From Omphiscola glabra (lineage: Eukaryota; Mollusca; Gastropoda; Lymnaeidae), in NCBI GenBank assembly GCA_964017045.1, contig OZ024809.1:8765012-8829011 (forward strand): DNA of 64,000 bases, given 5' to 3'. The position numbers and the translations under genes were made by a program. This document shows positions 1-11,604 of this stretch, one piece after another; the stretch's first letter is position 1, and the number at the start of each line of letters is the position of its first letter. Under the pieces are notes generated by a model, which saw only the letters and a program-made list of their open reading frames with translations, was not told the origin of the DNA and did no database searches.

Positions 1-830
1 TTGCACGTCTGGGGGCCATCTGGGGTTTTGGTTGCCTTGCACGTCTGGGGGCCATCTGGGGTTTTGGTTGCCTTGCACGTCTGGGGGCCATCTGGGGTTT
101 GGGTGGCTTAGTGTGTCTGGGGGCCATCTGGGGTTTTGGTTGCCTTGCACGTCTGGGGGCCATCTGGGGTTTTGGTTGCCTTGCACGTCTGGGGGCCATC
201 TGGGGTTTTGGTTGCCTTGCACGTCTGGGGGCCATCTGGGGTTTTGGTTGCCTTGCACGTCTGGGGGCCATCTGGGGTTTGGGTGGCTTAGTGTGTCTGG
301 GGGTCATCTGGGGTTTTGTAGCCTTGCACGTCTGGGGCCATCTGCGGTTGGGTGGCCTAGTGTATCTGGGGGTCATCTGGGGTTTGGTGGCCTTGCGTGT
401 CTAGCGGTCAGCTGGGGTTGGGTGGCCTAGCGTGTCTGGGGTCATCTGGGTTTGGGTGGCCTTGCGTGTCTAGCGGTCAGCTGGGGTTGGGTGGCCTAGC
501 GTGTCTGGGGTCATCTGGGGTTGGGTGGCCTCGCATCTCTGGGGTCATCTGGGGTTTGGTGGCCTTGCGTGTCTAGCGGTAAGCTGGAGTTGGGTTGCCT
601 AGCGTGTCTGGGGTCATCTGGGGTTGGGTGGCCTCGCATGTCTGGGGTCATCTGTGGTAGGGTGGCCTAGCGTGTCTGGGGGTCATCTGTGGTTTGGTGG
701 TATAGCGCGTCTTGCGGTCAGCTGGGGATAGGTGGCCTTGCATGTCTGATGTCATCTGGGGCTGGGTGGCCTCGCATGTCTGGGGTCATCTGCGGTTGGG
801 TGGCCTAGCGTGTCGTGGGTCATCTGGAGC
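1..830. repeat. 36-bp minisatellite, decaying to 34-35 bp units
   Basis: The first 300 bases are near-identical 36-bp units built around GTCTGGGGGCCATCTGGGG. From about 300 the units lose a base or two and diverge (GGTCATCTGGGGTTGGGTGG type). The array runs off the left edge, so its full length is unknown. The open frames across it exist only because 36 is a multiple of three. Confidence 0.95.
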
Positions 831-1314
831 TAGATTCTAAACTCTTAAAAATTTGAGTTTGCCGGTGTCAGCGTTCACTGGGGAATCGGTCAGCAGACTA
901 CTTTTGTCGTCTACATCTATCCTTATCTGCATGGTGAGACTGGAACATTTGCTAGAATAATTTTTTTCTTAAAAATCTACCAACCAGGTGGCCAGGAGTT
1001 AGAGAAATGGCTTAAAGTCACCGTTAGTGAAATAGTCCACAGGCAGCGTATTAAAATTGTTTATAGGTAACTATAGGGTAGCTGCCTACAAGCGCCTCTA
1101 AGGTCCACTTATGTGCACTGGGCGCTTGCATATAGGGCACAGTAGTCTGGGCTGAGGAAAAGTGACTACATTTCCGTAGACCAGTTGTCTAATGGACTGG
1201 CCCTCTGTGTCATTGATTTTAATATCTACGTAAAAAATGTAATTCTTACAAAGTAATTAATTAATGAAAATATTTTGTTGAAACTTTGCCTTTTATCTTT
1301 TGTTCTCGAAAGTG
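831..1314. other. no feature seen
   Basis: Unique-looking AT-rich sequence between two arrays. I see no coding exon, RNA gene or transposon end. Confidence 0.5.
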
Positions 1315-1590
1315 GGCGGCTCTACTAAAGGGCGCCTACTTTTTGGCGTTGGCTCTACTAAAGGGCGCCTACTTTTTGGCGTCTGACTCTACTAAAGGGC
1401 ACCAACTTTTTGGCGTCTGACTCTACTAAAGAGCGCCTACTGTTCAAAGAGTCTAACTCTACAAAAGGGCGCCTACTGTTGAAAGCGTCTGACTTTACAA
1501 AAGGGCGCCTAATGTATAAAAGGGGCTTATTCCACTATACGTCGGCAACTGTGCTGCAGCCGACCCAACTAAAGGGCGGCTACGGTTGTT
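1315..1590. repeat. 33-34-bp minisatellite
   Basis: About eight units of the type CTCTACTAAAGGGCGCCTAC followed by TTTTTGGCGTCTGA. The later units diverge (GTTCAAAGAGTCTAA, GTTGAAAGCGTCTGA). Confidence 0.9.
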
Positions 1591-2025
1591 TTTTTTTTTT
1601 CGTTTTAAAATAATTATAAAAGTCGTTCCCATTTCCTTTAGAAGTGTATTTTTTTCCACAAAAAGTTGCCGCAGTATGCTTTAAACTTTTCCGTCACGTG
1701 ACAGTTGTGATGTTTTTACAAATTTTACCCAATTTATTAACTATTGCCAATTTTCTGCTAATTGCTCAGAAAGTTCTCATCTTTGACCCTCCCTCGCGGC
1801 TGTCTCTCTTCCCGGTGTTCGTGCTCAGTGCGCGAGTGCTTCGAGAAAGAAATGAATCACGTGACATGACGGGCCACTTTAAGTGAGTCCTTCTTACCCA
1901 CCCCCTGGCCTGGCCTGGCCTGGAAGTGGTCATTAAAGGTGACCCTTGTGGTGGGCGAAAGGACAGTGCGCTCTAGAACAGCGTTCCTTCCTATCTTACT
2001 GACCTTCTTTCTGTCTGTTCACCCC
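1591..2025. other. no gene seen
   Basis: AT-rich then mixed sequence with a short CCTGG run near 1905-1924. An open frame at 1644-1886 has no recognisable domain and I do not support it. Confidence 0.4.
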
Positions 2026-2029
2026 CCTT

Positions 2030-2425
2030 TCGATAGCCTCGTTCGTCCGCAGGCACGCGTATTCTTTCTGTTCCCAGAACATGCACTAAAAATATGGTGA
2101 ACGATCTTTCTCTTTCTGTGCCACAAAATAATGGAATTCTCTCCAAATTACATGTCCGCAATATACCGAACGTCCCACTTTTCAAAAGTGCCCTCAAGGG
2201 CCATCTCTTCAAACTGTACTATACCGACTCATTCTCACCCCCAACTAACTGATGAACAACGCTCGATGCTGTTGGGTGCTGTTCATGGCTAGACAGGAGT
2301 AGATAGTACTTAGGTGGGTGAGTGCAAGCCTTTACTTATTGTTGTTTTTAAAGTAGAACATTCTTAGGCTGGGGTAATGCGCTAGGTGCAGCCACATTCA
2401 TAATAAGAAGAAGAAGAACAATAGT
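2030..2425 (+). pseudogene. LINE ORF2 C-terminal fragment plus 3' tail
   Basis: Reading on from about 2035 gives RSSAGTRILSVPRT, then PQNNGILSKLHVRNIP, then LFKSALKGHLFK, ending at a TGA near 2250. This is the usual C-terminal pattern of CR1/L2-like LINE reverse transcriptases (a VPRT block, a block that normally reads APxLWNSLP, then FKxxLKxHLF). The 3' untranslated part contains AGGCTGGGGTAATGCGCTA and ends in an (AAGAAG)-type tail at about 2400-2418. A related tail is at 31450-31520. The copy is strongly 5' truncated. The LINE class is a judgement from these motifs. Confidence 0.75.
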
Positions 2426-2429
2426 CCGT

Positions 2430-5400
2430 GGACCGACACCAGTCTGGTAGTTCTAGGAATGACACCGGTCTGGTAGTTCTAGGAAATGACACCGGTCTGG
2501 TAGTTCTAGGATATGACACCGGTCTGTTAGTTCTAGGAATGACACCGGTCTGGTAGTTCCAGGAATGACACCGGTCTGGTAGTTCTAGGATATGACACCG
2601 GTCTGTTAGTTCTAGGAATGACACCGGTCTGGTAGTTCCAGGAATGACACCGGTCTGGTAGTTCTAGGATATGACACCGGTCTGGTAGTTCTAGGAATGA
2701 CACCGGTCTGGTAGTTCTAGGAATGACACCGGTCTGGTAGTTCTAGGAATGACACCGGTCTGGTAGTTCTAGGAATGACACCGGTCTGGTAGTTCTAGGA
2801 TGACACCGGTCTGGTAGTTCTAGGAATGACACTGGTCTGGTAGTTCTAGGAATGACACCGGTCTGTTAGTTCTAGGAATGACACCGGTCTGGTAGTTCTA
2901 GGAATGACACCGGTCTGGTAGTTCTAGGATATGACACCGGTCTGTTAGTTCTAGGAATGACACCGGTCTGGTAGTTCCAGGAATGACACCAGTCTGGTAG
3001 TTCCAGGAATGACACCAGTCTGGTAGTTCCAGGAATGACACCGGTCTGGTAGTTCTAGGAATGACACCGGTCTGGTAGTTCTAGGAATGACACCGGTCTG
3101 GTAGTTCTAGGAATGACACCGGTCTGGTAGTTCTAGGAATGACACCGGTCTGTTAGTTCTAGGAATGACACCGGTCTGGTAGTTCTAGGATATGACACCG
3201 GTCTGGTAGTTCTAGGAATGACACCGGTCTGGTAGTTCTAGGATATGACACCGGTCTGTTAGTTCTAGGAATGACACCGGTCTGGTAGTTCTAGGAAATG
3301 ACACCGGTCTGGTAGTTCTAGGATATGACACCGGTCTGGTAGTTCTAGGAAATGACACCGGTCTGGTAGTTCTAGGAAATGACACCGGTCTGGTAGTTCT
3401 AGGAAATGACACCGGTCTGGTAGTTCTAGGAATGACACCGGTCTGGTAGTTCTAGGAATGACACCGGTCTGGTAGTTCTAGGATATGACACCGGTCTGTT
3501 AGTTCTAGGAATGACACCGGTCTGGTAGTTCCAGGAATGACACCGGTCTGGTAGTTCTAGGATATGACACCGGTCTGTTAGTTCTAGGAATGACACCGGT
3601 CTGGTAGTTCCAGGAATGACACCGGTCTGGTAGTTCTAGGATATGACACCGGTCTGGTAGTTCTAGGAATGACACCGGTCTGGTAGTTCTAGGAATGACA
3701 CCGGTCTGGTAGTTCTAGGAATGACACCGGTCTGGTAGTTCTAGGAATGACACCGGTCTGGTAGTTCTAGGATGACACCGGTCTGGTAGTTCTAGGAATG
3801 ACACTGGTCTGGTAGTTCTAGGAATGACACCGGTCTGTTAGTTCTAGGAATGACACCGGTCTGGTAGTTCTAGGAATGACACCGGTCTGGTAGTTCTAGG
3901 ATATGACACCGGTCTGTTAGTTCTAGGAATGACACCGGTCTGGTAGTTCCAGGAATGACACCAGTCTGGTAGTTCCAGGAATGACACCAGTCTGGTAGTT
4001 CCAGGAATGACACCGGTCTGGTAGTTCTAGGAATGACACCGGTCTGGTAGTTCTAGGAATGACACCGGTCTGGTAGTTCTAGGAATGACACCGGTCTGGT
4101 AGTTCTAGGAATGACACCGGTCTGTAAGTTCTAGGAATGACACCGGTCTGGTAGTTCTAGGATATGACACCGGTCTGGTAGTTCTAGGAATGACACCGGT
4201 CTGGTAGTTCTAGGATATGACACCGGTCTGTTAGTTCTAGGAATGACACCGGTCTGGTAGTTCTAGGAATGACACCGGTCTGTTAGTTCTAGGAATGACA
4301 CCGGTCTGGTAGTTCTAGGAATGACACCGGTCTGGTAGTTCTAGGATATGACACCGGTCTGTTAGTTCTAGGAATGACACCGGTCTGGTAGTTCCAGGAA
4401 TGACACCAGTCTGGTAGTTCCAGGAATGACACCAGTCTGGTAGTTCTAGGAATGACACCGGTCTGGTAGTTCCAGGAATGACACCAGTCTGGTAGTTCTA
4501 GGAATGACACCGGTCTGGTAGTTCTAGGATGACACCGGTCTGGTAGTTCTAGGAATGACACCGGTCTGGTAGTTCTAGGAATGACACCGGTCTGTTAGTT
4601 CTAGGAATGACACCGGTCTGGTAGTTCTAGGAATGACACCGGTCTGGTAGTTCTAGGATATGACACCGGTCTGTTAGTTCTAGGAATGACACCGGTCTGG
4701 TAGTTCCAGGAATGACACCAGTCTGGTAGTTCCAGGAATGACACCGGTCTGGTAGTTCCAGGAATGACACCAGTCTGGTAGTTCTAGGAATGACACCGGT
4801 CTGGTAGTTCTAGGATGACACCGGTCTGTTAGTTCTAGGAATGACACCGGTCTGGTAGTTCTAGGAATGACACCGGTCTGGTAGTTCTAGGATATGACAC
4901 CGGTCTGTTAGTTCTAGGAATGACACCGGTCTGGTAGTTCTAGGATATGACACCGGTCTGTTAGTTCTAGGAATGACACCGGTCTGGTAGTTCTAGGATA
5001 TGACACCGGTCTGTTAGTTCTAGGAATGACACCGGTCTGGTAGTTCTAGGAATGACACCGGTCTGGTAGTTCTAGGATATGACACCGGTCTGTTAGTTCT
5101 AGGAATGACACCGGTCTGGTAGTTCCAGGAATGACACCAGTCTGGTAGTTCCAGGAATGACACCAGTCTGGTAGTTCTAGGAATGACACTGGTCTGGTAG
5201 TTCTAGGAATGACACCGGTCTGTTAGTTCTAGGAATGACACCGGTCTGGTAGTTCTAGGAATGACACCGGTCTGGTAGTTCTAGGATATGACACCGGTCT
5301 GTTAGTTCTAGGAATGACACCGGTCTGGTAGTTCCAGGAATGACACCAGTCTGGTAGTTCCAGGAATGACACCAGTCTGGTAGTTCCAGGAATGACACCG

Positions 5401-8140
5401 GTCTGGTAGTTCTAGGAATGACACCGGTCTGGTAGTTCTAGGAATGACACCGGTCTGGTAGTTCTAGGAATGACACCGGTCTGGTAGTTCTAGGAATGAC
5501 ACCGGTCTGTTAGTTCTAGGAATGACACCGGTCTGGTAGTTCTAGGATATGACACCGGTCTGGTAGTTCTAGGAATGACACCGGTCTGGTAGTTCTAGGA
5601 TATGACACCGGTCTGTTAGTTCTAGGAATGACACCGGTCTGGTAGTTCTAGGAAATGACACCGGTCTGGTAGTTCTAGGATATGACACCGGTCTGGTAGT
5701 TCTAGGAAATGACACCGGTCTGGTAGTTCTAGGAAATGACACCGGTCTGGTAGTTCTAGGAAATGACACCGGTCTGGTAGTTCTAGGAATGACACCGGTC
5801 TGGTAGTTCTAGGAATGACACCGGTCTGGTAGTTCTAGGATATGACACCGGTCTGTTAGTTCTAGGAATGACACCGGTCTGGTAGTTCCAGGAATGACAC
5901 CGGTCTGGTAGTTCTAGGATATGACACCGGTCTGTTAGTTCTAGGAATGACACCGGTCTGGTAGTTCCAGGAATGACACCGGTCTGGTAGTTCTAGGATA
6001 TGACACCGGTCTGGTAGTTCTAGGAATGACACCGGTCTGGTAGTTCTAGGAATGACACCGGTCTGGTAGTTCTAGGAATGACACCGGTCTGGTAGTTCTA
6101 GGAATGACACCGGTCTGGTAGTTCTAGGATGACACCGGTCTGGTAGTTCTAGGAATGACACTGGTCTGGTAGTTCTAGGAATGACACCGGTCTGTTAGTT
6201 CTAGGAATGACACCGGTCTGGTAGTTCTAGGAATGACACCGGTCTGGTAGTTCTAGGATATGACACCGGTCTGTTAGTTCTAGGAATGACACCGGTCTGG
6301 TAGTTCCAGGAATGACACCAGTCTGGTAGTTCCAGGAATGACACCAGTCTGGTAGTTCCAGGAATGACACCGGTCTGGTAGTTCTAGGAATGACACCGGT
6401 CTGGTAGTTCTAGGAATGACACCGGTCTGGTAGTTCTAGGAATGACACCGGTCTGGTAGTTCTAGGAATGACACCGGTCTGTAAGTTCTAGGAATGACAC
6501 CGGTCTGGTAGTTCTAGGATATGACACCGGTCTGGTAGTTCTAGGAATGACACCGGTCTGGTAGTTCTAGGATATGACACCGGTCTGTTAGTTCTAGGAA
6601 TGACACCGGTCTGGTAGTTCTAGGAATGACACCGGTCTGTTAGTTCTAGGAATGACACCGGTCTGGTAGTTCTAGGAATGACACCGGTCTGGTAGTTCTA
6701 GGATATGACACCGGTCTGTTAGTTCTAGGAATGACACCGGTCTGGTAGTTCCAGGAATGACACCAGTCTGGTAGTTCCAGGAATGACACCAGTCTGGTAG
6801 TTCTAGGAATGACACCGGTCTGGTAGTTCCAGGAATGACACCAGTCTGGTAGTTCTAGGAATGACACCGGTCTGGTAGTTCTAGGATGACACCGGTCTGG
6901 TAGTTCTAGGAATGACACCGGTCTGGTAGTTCTAGGAATGACACCGGTCTGTTAGTTCTAGGAATGACACCGGTCTGGTAGTTCTAGGAATGACACCGGT
7001 CTGGTAGTTCTAGGATATGACACCGGTCTGTTAGTTCTAGGAATGACACCGGTCTGGTAGTTCCAGGAATGACACCAGTCTGGTAGTTCCAGGAATGACA
7101 CCGGTCTGGTAGTTCCAGGAATGACACCAGTCTGGTAGTTCTAGGAATGACACCGGTCTGGTAGTTCTAGGATGACACCGGTCTGTTAGTTCTAGGAATG
7201 ACACCGGTCTGGTAGTTCTAGGAATGACACCGGTCTGGTAGTTCTAGGATATGACACCGGTCTGTTAGTTCTAGGAATGACACCGGTCTGGTAGTTCTAG
7301 GATATGACACCGGTCTGTTAGTTCTAGGAATGACACCGGTCTGGTAGTTCTAGGATATGACACCGGTCTGTTAGTTCTAGGAATGACACCGGTCTGGTAG
7401 TTCTAGGAATGACACCGGTCTGGTAGTTCTAGGATATGACACCGGTCTGTTAGTTCTAGGAATGACACCGGTCTGGTAGTTCCAGGAATGACACCAGTCT
7501 GGTAGTTCCAGGAATGACACCAGTCTGGTAGTTCTAGGAATGACACCGGTCTGGTAGTTCCAGGAATGACACCAGTCTGTTAGTTCTAGGAATGACACCG
7601 GTCTGGTAGTTCTAGGATATGACACCGGTCTGTTAGTTCTAGGAATGACACCGGTCTGGTAGTTCCAGGAATGACACCAGTCTGGTAGTTCTAGGAATGA
7701 CACCGGTCTGGTAGTTCTAGGATGACACCGGTCTGGTAGTTCTAGGAATGACACCGGTCTGGTAGTTCTAGGAATGACACCGGTCTGTTAGTTCTAGGAA
7801 TGACACCGGTCTGGTAGTTCTAGGAATGACACCGGTCTGGTAGTTCTAGGATATGACACCGGTCTGTTAGTTCTAGGAATGACACCGGTCTGGTAGTTCC
7901 AGGAATGACACCAGTCTGGTAGTTTCAGGAATGACACCAGTCTGGTAGTTCTAGGAATGACACCGGTCTGGTAGTTCCAGGAATGACACCAGTCTGGTAG
8001 TTCTAGGAATGACACCGGTCTGGTAGTTCTAGGATGACACCGGTCTGGTAGTTCTAGGAATGACACCGGTCTGGTAGTTCTAGGAATGACACCGGTCTGG
8101 TAGTTCTTGGAATGACACCAGTCTGGTAGTTCTTGGGCCG
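2430..8140. repeat. 5.7-kb array of a 26-bp minisatellite with higher-order duplication
   Basis: About 220 units of GACACCGGTCTGGTAGTTCT followed by AGGAAT. Length variants of 24, 26 and 27 bp (GGATGACACC, GGAATGACACC, GGATATGACACC, GGAAATGACACC) and single-base variants (CTGTTAG, ACCAGTC, TTCCAGG) give the array an internal order. Blocks at about 2810-5185 and 5167-7542 match unit for unit at a 2357-bp offset. A 972-bp offset relates about 2580-2900 to 3550-3870. Open frames on the minus strand are accidental. The array starts directly after a LINE tail. Confidence 0.97.
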
Positions 8141-8144
8141 ACAC

Positions 8145-8695
8145 CGGTCAGCGAGCCCTACGTTCCGGTCTGCGCAACATACATTTTTTTGGTTAAATAC
8201 AAAATAAAATACCATTAATAAATCACCCAAGTCTAATGTTCCATTTAAGCTGCGTGGCTGCGCGGACGCACAACTATCTCACAGACGCCGCCCAGCAGTT
8301 TGAATATACGCTCAGCAAATTTTTATAGAATACAATTCGAATACATACGCTGCACTTTGCAGCCGGAATTATACAGTTTTTATAATATATCAATGCGTGA
8401 TTTTAATTTGATTCAGATCTATATACTTGTCTTCTACTTTTTACGTAGATCTATTGATTTACATCCTTACCGATAAATAGCGGATTAACCTAGCCTCGTT
8501 GTGAACCATCGCCGCCAGTCATGTTGCTTTCGTGGCGCATACTGCACAGTGAATGTGTATAAAGTAAATAAATCGCATATCTCTAGTTTATTATAAATAT
8601 ATTAGCAAATTATTTTTAATAATATTTTAATTGCTATGTTAAGCGAACTATCAGTGTCACCGCCCGCTTGGAAAAAGTGTCGATCAAATTTTAAA
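8145..8695. other. no feature seen
   Basis: AT-rich single-copy-looking sequence between the array and the transposase remnant. It may contain the left end of that transposon, but I could not pair it with a right end. Confidence 0.4.
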
Positions 8696-9172
8696 ACGGA
8701 ATAGCTCAATGAAATCGTGCATGCAGCAGTACCAGATTCGTCGTCAGGGCGGACTGTCAAACTGGGTGATATTTTTAAAAATCGTGAAATTGATGATAAT
8801 GTTGTCTGTGAAATGTGCTTCAGAGATAATGCAGGTGGAGATTTCTCCACATGGAAAAGGTAGGAGGCTTGGAATCTGGATTATCTTAAACGAAATATCA
8901 AGCAAGAAATACACACAGATGTGTACAGAGACTTCGTTCTATACAGTCAGGAGTTGTGTTGTGGATGCTTATAGAAAGTGTCGCTGATCGAGGCATGAGA
9001 CAAGAAGCAGCACAACGTAAAAGGGCTAAAGAGGACCAGGTTAAACTTTTCATTGACAACGTCCTTATGGCTATCAACATGAACACATCTATGAATGCGG
9101 TTCAAAACATACATTTCCCTATGGCTTAGTATGCCCCAGTCCCTGATAGCTGGCGCAGTGAAAAATTACGCG

Positions 9173-9380
9173 TTTTGGTTTGTTGATTCTATCGATTCTG
9201 TAGTAAAGAATGCTACAATTAGCGAACTGTGCGATGCTAAGTTTTGGTTTGTTGATTATATCGATTCTGTAGTAAAGGATGCTACAATTAGCGAACTGTG
9301 CGATGCTAAGTTTTGGTTTGTTGATTCTATCGATTCTGTAGTAAAGGATGCTACAGATAGCGAACTGTGCGATGCTAAGT
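9173..9380 (+). repeat. 69-bp in-frame triplication inside the transposase remnant
   Basis: Three tandem copies of 69 bp, each beginning TTTTGGTTTGTTGATT (at 9173, 9242 and 9311). Each encodes a 23-residue block ending SELCDAK, so the duplication preserves the frame. Confidence 0.93.
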
Positions 9381-10674
9381 TCCACAAATTAAAAGTAAGT
9401 GAGAGCATTAACATACATGACAAACATGTTGATCTTATGCGCAAATTTAACCCATATCCCGGTAATGTTTACAAGACAGAGTTTGTTGCAATTTTGTTTC
9501 TGTCGGCATGTGAAAGTATATCTGTGGAGTCAGCAATAACAGAGTTTGATCAAGAGAATTCATTGGACATGCAAAGAATGGTTATGTTTACCTCTGATGT
9601 TGCATCAGTTATACTAAGAACAATGTAGTTGCAGCAATTCTTCACCGACGTATTCCACATCTACTTGAAGAACATTGCGTTGCTCATCGTGAAGATTTAG
9701 ACATCGAAGATGCTTGCAAACATGTAAGTTAATGACAGAAATTTAAACACCCCTTAGGACAGTGTACACATTGTTCAGTAGGTCGACAGTACGGAAAGCC
9801 CAGTAGAGCAAAGTAGCTAAGGTGTTGGAATGTGATTCCGTAGCCTTTAGACCATTGAATGAAATCAGAGGGCTTCGCGGGCTTTTGCTTTACGAGCGTT
9901 GCCGAAAAACATGCAAGTGTTTACTGAATACAATGAGGAGCAGGTGGGCCTGTATGGCGATCCAGTTCATAAGTACTGTTGGAGTAATAAAGGTATACAC
10001 TGTTTCGAACTGCAATTATTGTTGTTGATGAAGCTGTTTGTGAACTTGCTGAATTATGCAAGTTGCTACAAAGAAAAAATCTTACGACCATCGAGACATA
10101 CCAGTTTGTAAAAGCAAGGATCGCTAAGCTCCGTGCCCAGTACCTTGGTGAAAATGTGCACTGGTCCGAAGAGGTTGTTGAATTGCTTGCATATGACGAG
10201 GATATAAACATGAGTTCCATCTTAAAATTCGTTGAATGTTTATGTTTGCGGGGAATCTCGTTTCCCTGAAATTAAGTGGCAATGGCGAATCTTTGAGATA
10301 TCATCGTTAATCGACACTTCAGATTTTAATTTTGGCCAAGAAGAACTTGAAGCACTGGTTTCTAGATAAAGGGCATGCCTAGAAAAACTATGATGACTTT
10401 CTGCCGAAAGTTAAGGATCAGTATCGGGACAAGGTTTGTGCTTGCAGAAAGAAAAATGAAATGTGGGTTGATGCAGACTTTCGACGACATGGTTAGATTA
10501 GTAATAAATGAGGAGCAGTTCGGTGACATTGCCAAACGTTTTGGATATTTGTGCTACATTTCTTGCATCAAGCGCCGATTGTGAACATGGATTCAACCCA
10601 ATTAATAATATAAAAAAATAAAATCTAGAAATAGGCTGGAAGAGTTACATTTAGACATGCTTTTGAGGATTAAA

Positions 10675-10950
10675 AGATAATAATTGATGGACTGCATTCA
10701 GGTTGTGCATATAAAATATGAGGACAATGTATGCTAAACGTGAATTCATATTCATATTCTTTCACTTCCTGTAATCCTACTTCCGGAAACAAAAAGAAAA
10801 ATCTTAATTTTTTTTTTACTCTGATCTGATACTTGTTATACTTCTTTTTGTCATGTTTTCTGATGAAGACACTAAGACGAAATGTCATAATCTTTTATCC
10901 TGTCTACGAATTCATGTTTAGCACACCTTGTCCTTATATTTTATTATGAA
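10675..10950. mobile_element. 276-bp insertion flanked by GATTAAA
   Basis: The transposase reading stops after MLLRIK at 10674 and resumes with the same IK codons at 10951. GATTAAA occurs on both sides (10668-10674 and 10951-10957), which looks like a 7-bp target duplication. The inserted sequence itself is not recognised. Confidence 0.55.
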
Positions 10951-11064
10951 GATTAAATCGTATCAGAATGATGGACACCAGATTAACCTTGACGATGTGG
11001 GGAAAAAGATGGATATCGTTGAAAGACATACGCCAGAGTACCTCCAGAAAAGCGTCAATCAAAT

Positions 11065-11215
11065 AACTACTATCTTCTGGTTAATTGCTGCTAATATCTT
11101 CTGGCCAATAGCTGCTATTATCTTCCTGCAGATGGCTTCTAGTGTCTTCTGACCAATTGCTGCTAATATCTTCTGGCCAGTTGCTGCTACCCATAGCTCC
11201 TAGAGTCGTCTGACC
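11065..11215. repeat. short minisatellite, about 30 bp
   Basis: About five units of the type ATCTTCTGGCCAATTGCTGC, overlapping the end of the transposase remnant. Confidence 0.8.
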
Positions 11216-11299
11216 CCATTTTAGATGGAAATTCACAGACCTTATGCCCTAGGCAGTGCCAACCTTCACGAAACCAATCAATGGTTAGTGCTGTCCGGC

Positions 11300-11600
11300 T
11301 TTGATGTAAGGTTCCACCATTCATTCCAACCAACCTACTAGCTTAATGTAACAATTTTGTCCCACCTTTCATTGCACCCAACCCACTAATTTAATGTGAC
11401 TAGTTTTTCCCCTACCATTCATTCCAACCAACCCACTAGTTTAATGTGACATTTGTGTCCAAACATTCATACCAACCAATCCACTAAGTTAATTAAACTA
11501 ACTTGTCCCACCTTTCATAACAACCAACCCACTAAGTTAACGTGAACATGTTGTCCCACCACTTAACCCACTTAACCAACTGGGTTGACGACCCTAGTTT
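11300..11600. repeat. degenerate minisatellite, about 48-50 bp
   Basis: About six units with CATTCCAACCAACCCACTA then TTAATGTGAC, spaced 48-50 bp apart and progressively diverged to the right. Confidence 0.8.
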
Positions 11601-11604
11601 TCCC

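Larger units (their letters stand above)
8700..11070 (+). pseudogene. broken hAT-type transposase (ZNF862/KIAA1586-like)
   Basis: Pieces of one protein appear in order in shifting frames. First a BED-finger-like start with VVCEMCFRDNAGGDFSTWKR (about 8805-8865), then QRKRAKEDQVKLFIDNVLM (about 9012-9070), SLDMQRMVMFTSD (about 9560), the hAT-typical HCVAHREDLDIEDA (about 9673-9715), ECDSVAFRPLNEIR, RIAKLRAQYLGENVHWSEE (about 10110-10170), and a C-terminal LASSADCEHGF then SRNRLEELHLDMLLRIK block (about 10562-10676). This matches the domesticated and wild hAT proteins annotated as zinc finger 862-like or KIAA1586-like, whose C-terminal block is the dimerisation region. Stops (for example the TAG right after STWKR) and several frameshifts break it. 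A 276-bp insert at 10675-10950 splits the C-terminus, which resumes with KIKSYQNDG. Not functional as it stands. Confidence 0.85.

Noticed and set aside
2430..8140. CRISPR-like array
   Set aside because: Units are directly adjacent with no unique spacers and the sequence is clearly eukaryotic.
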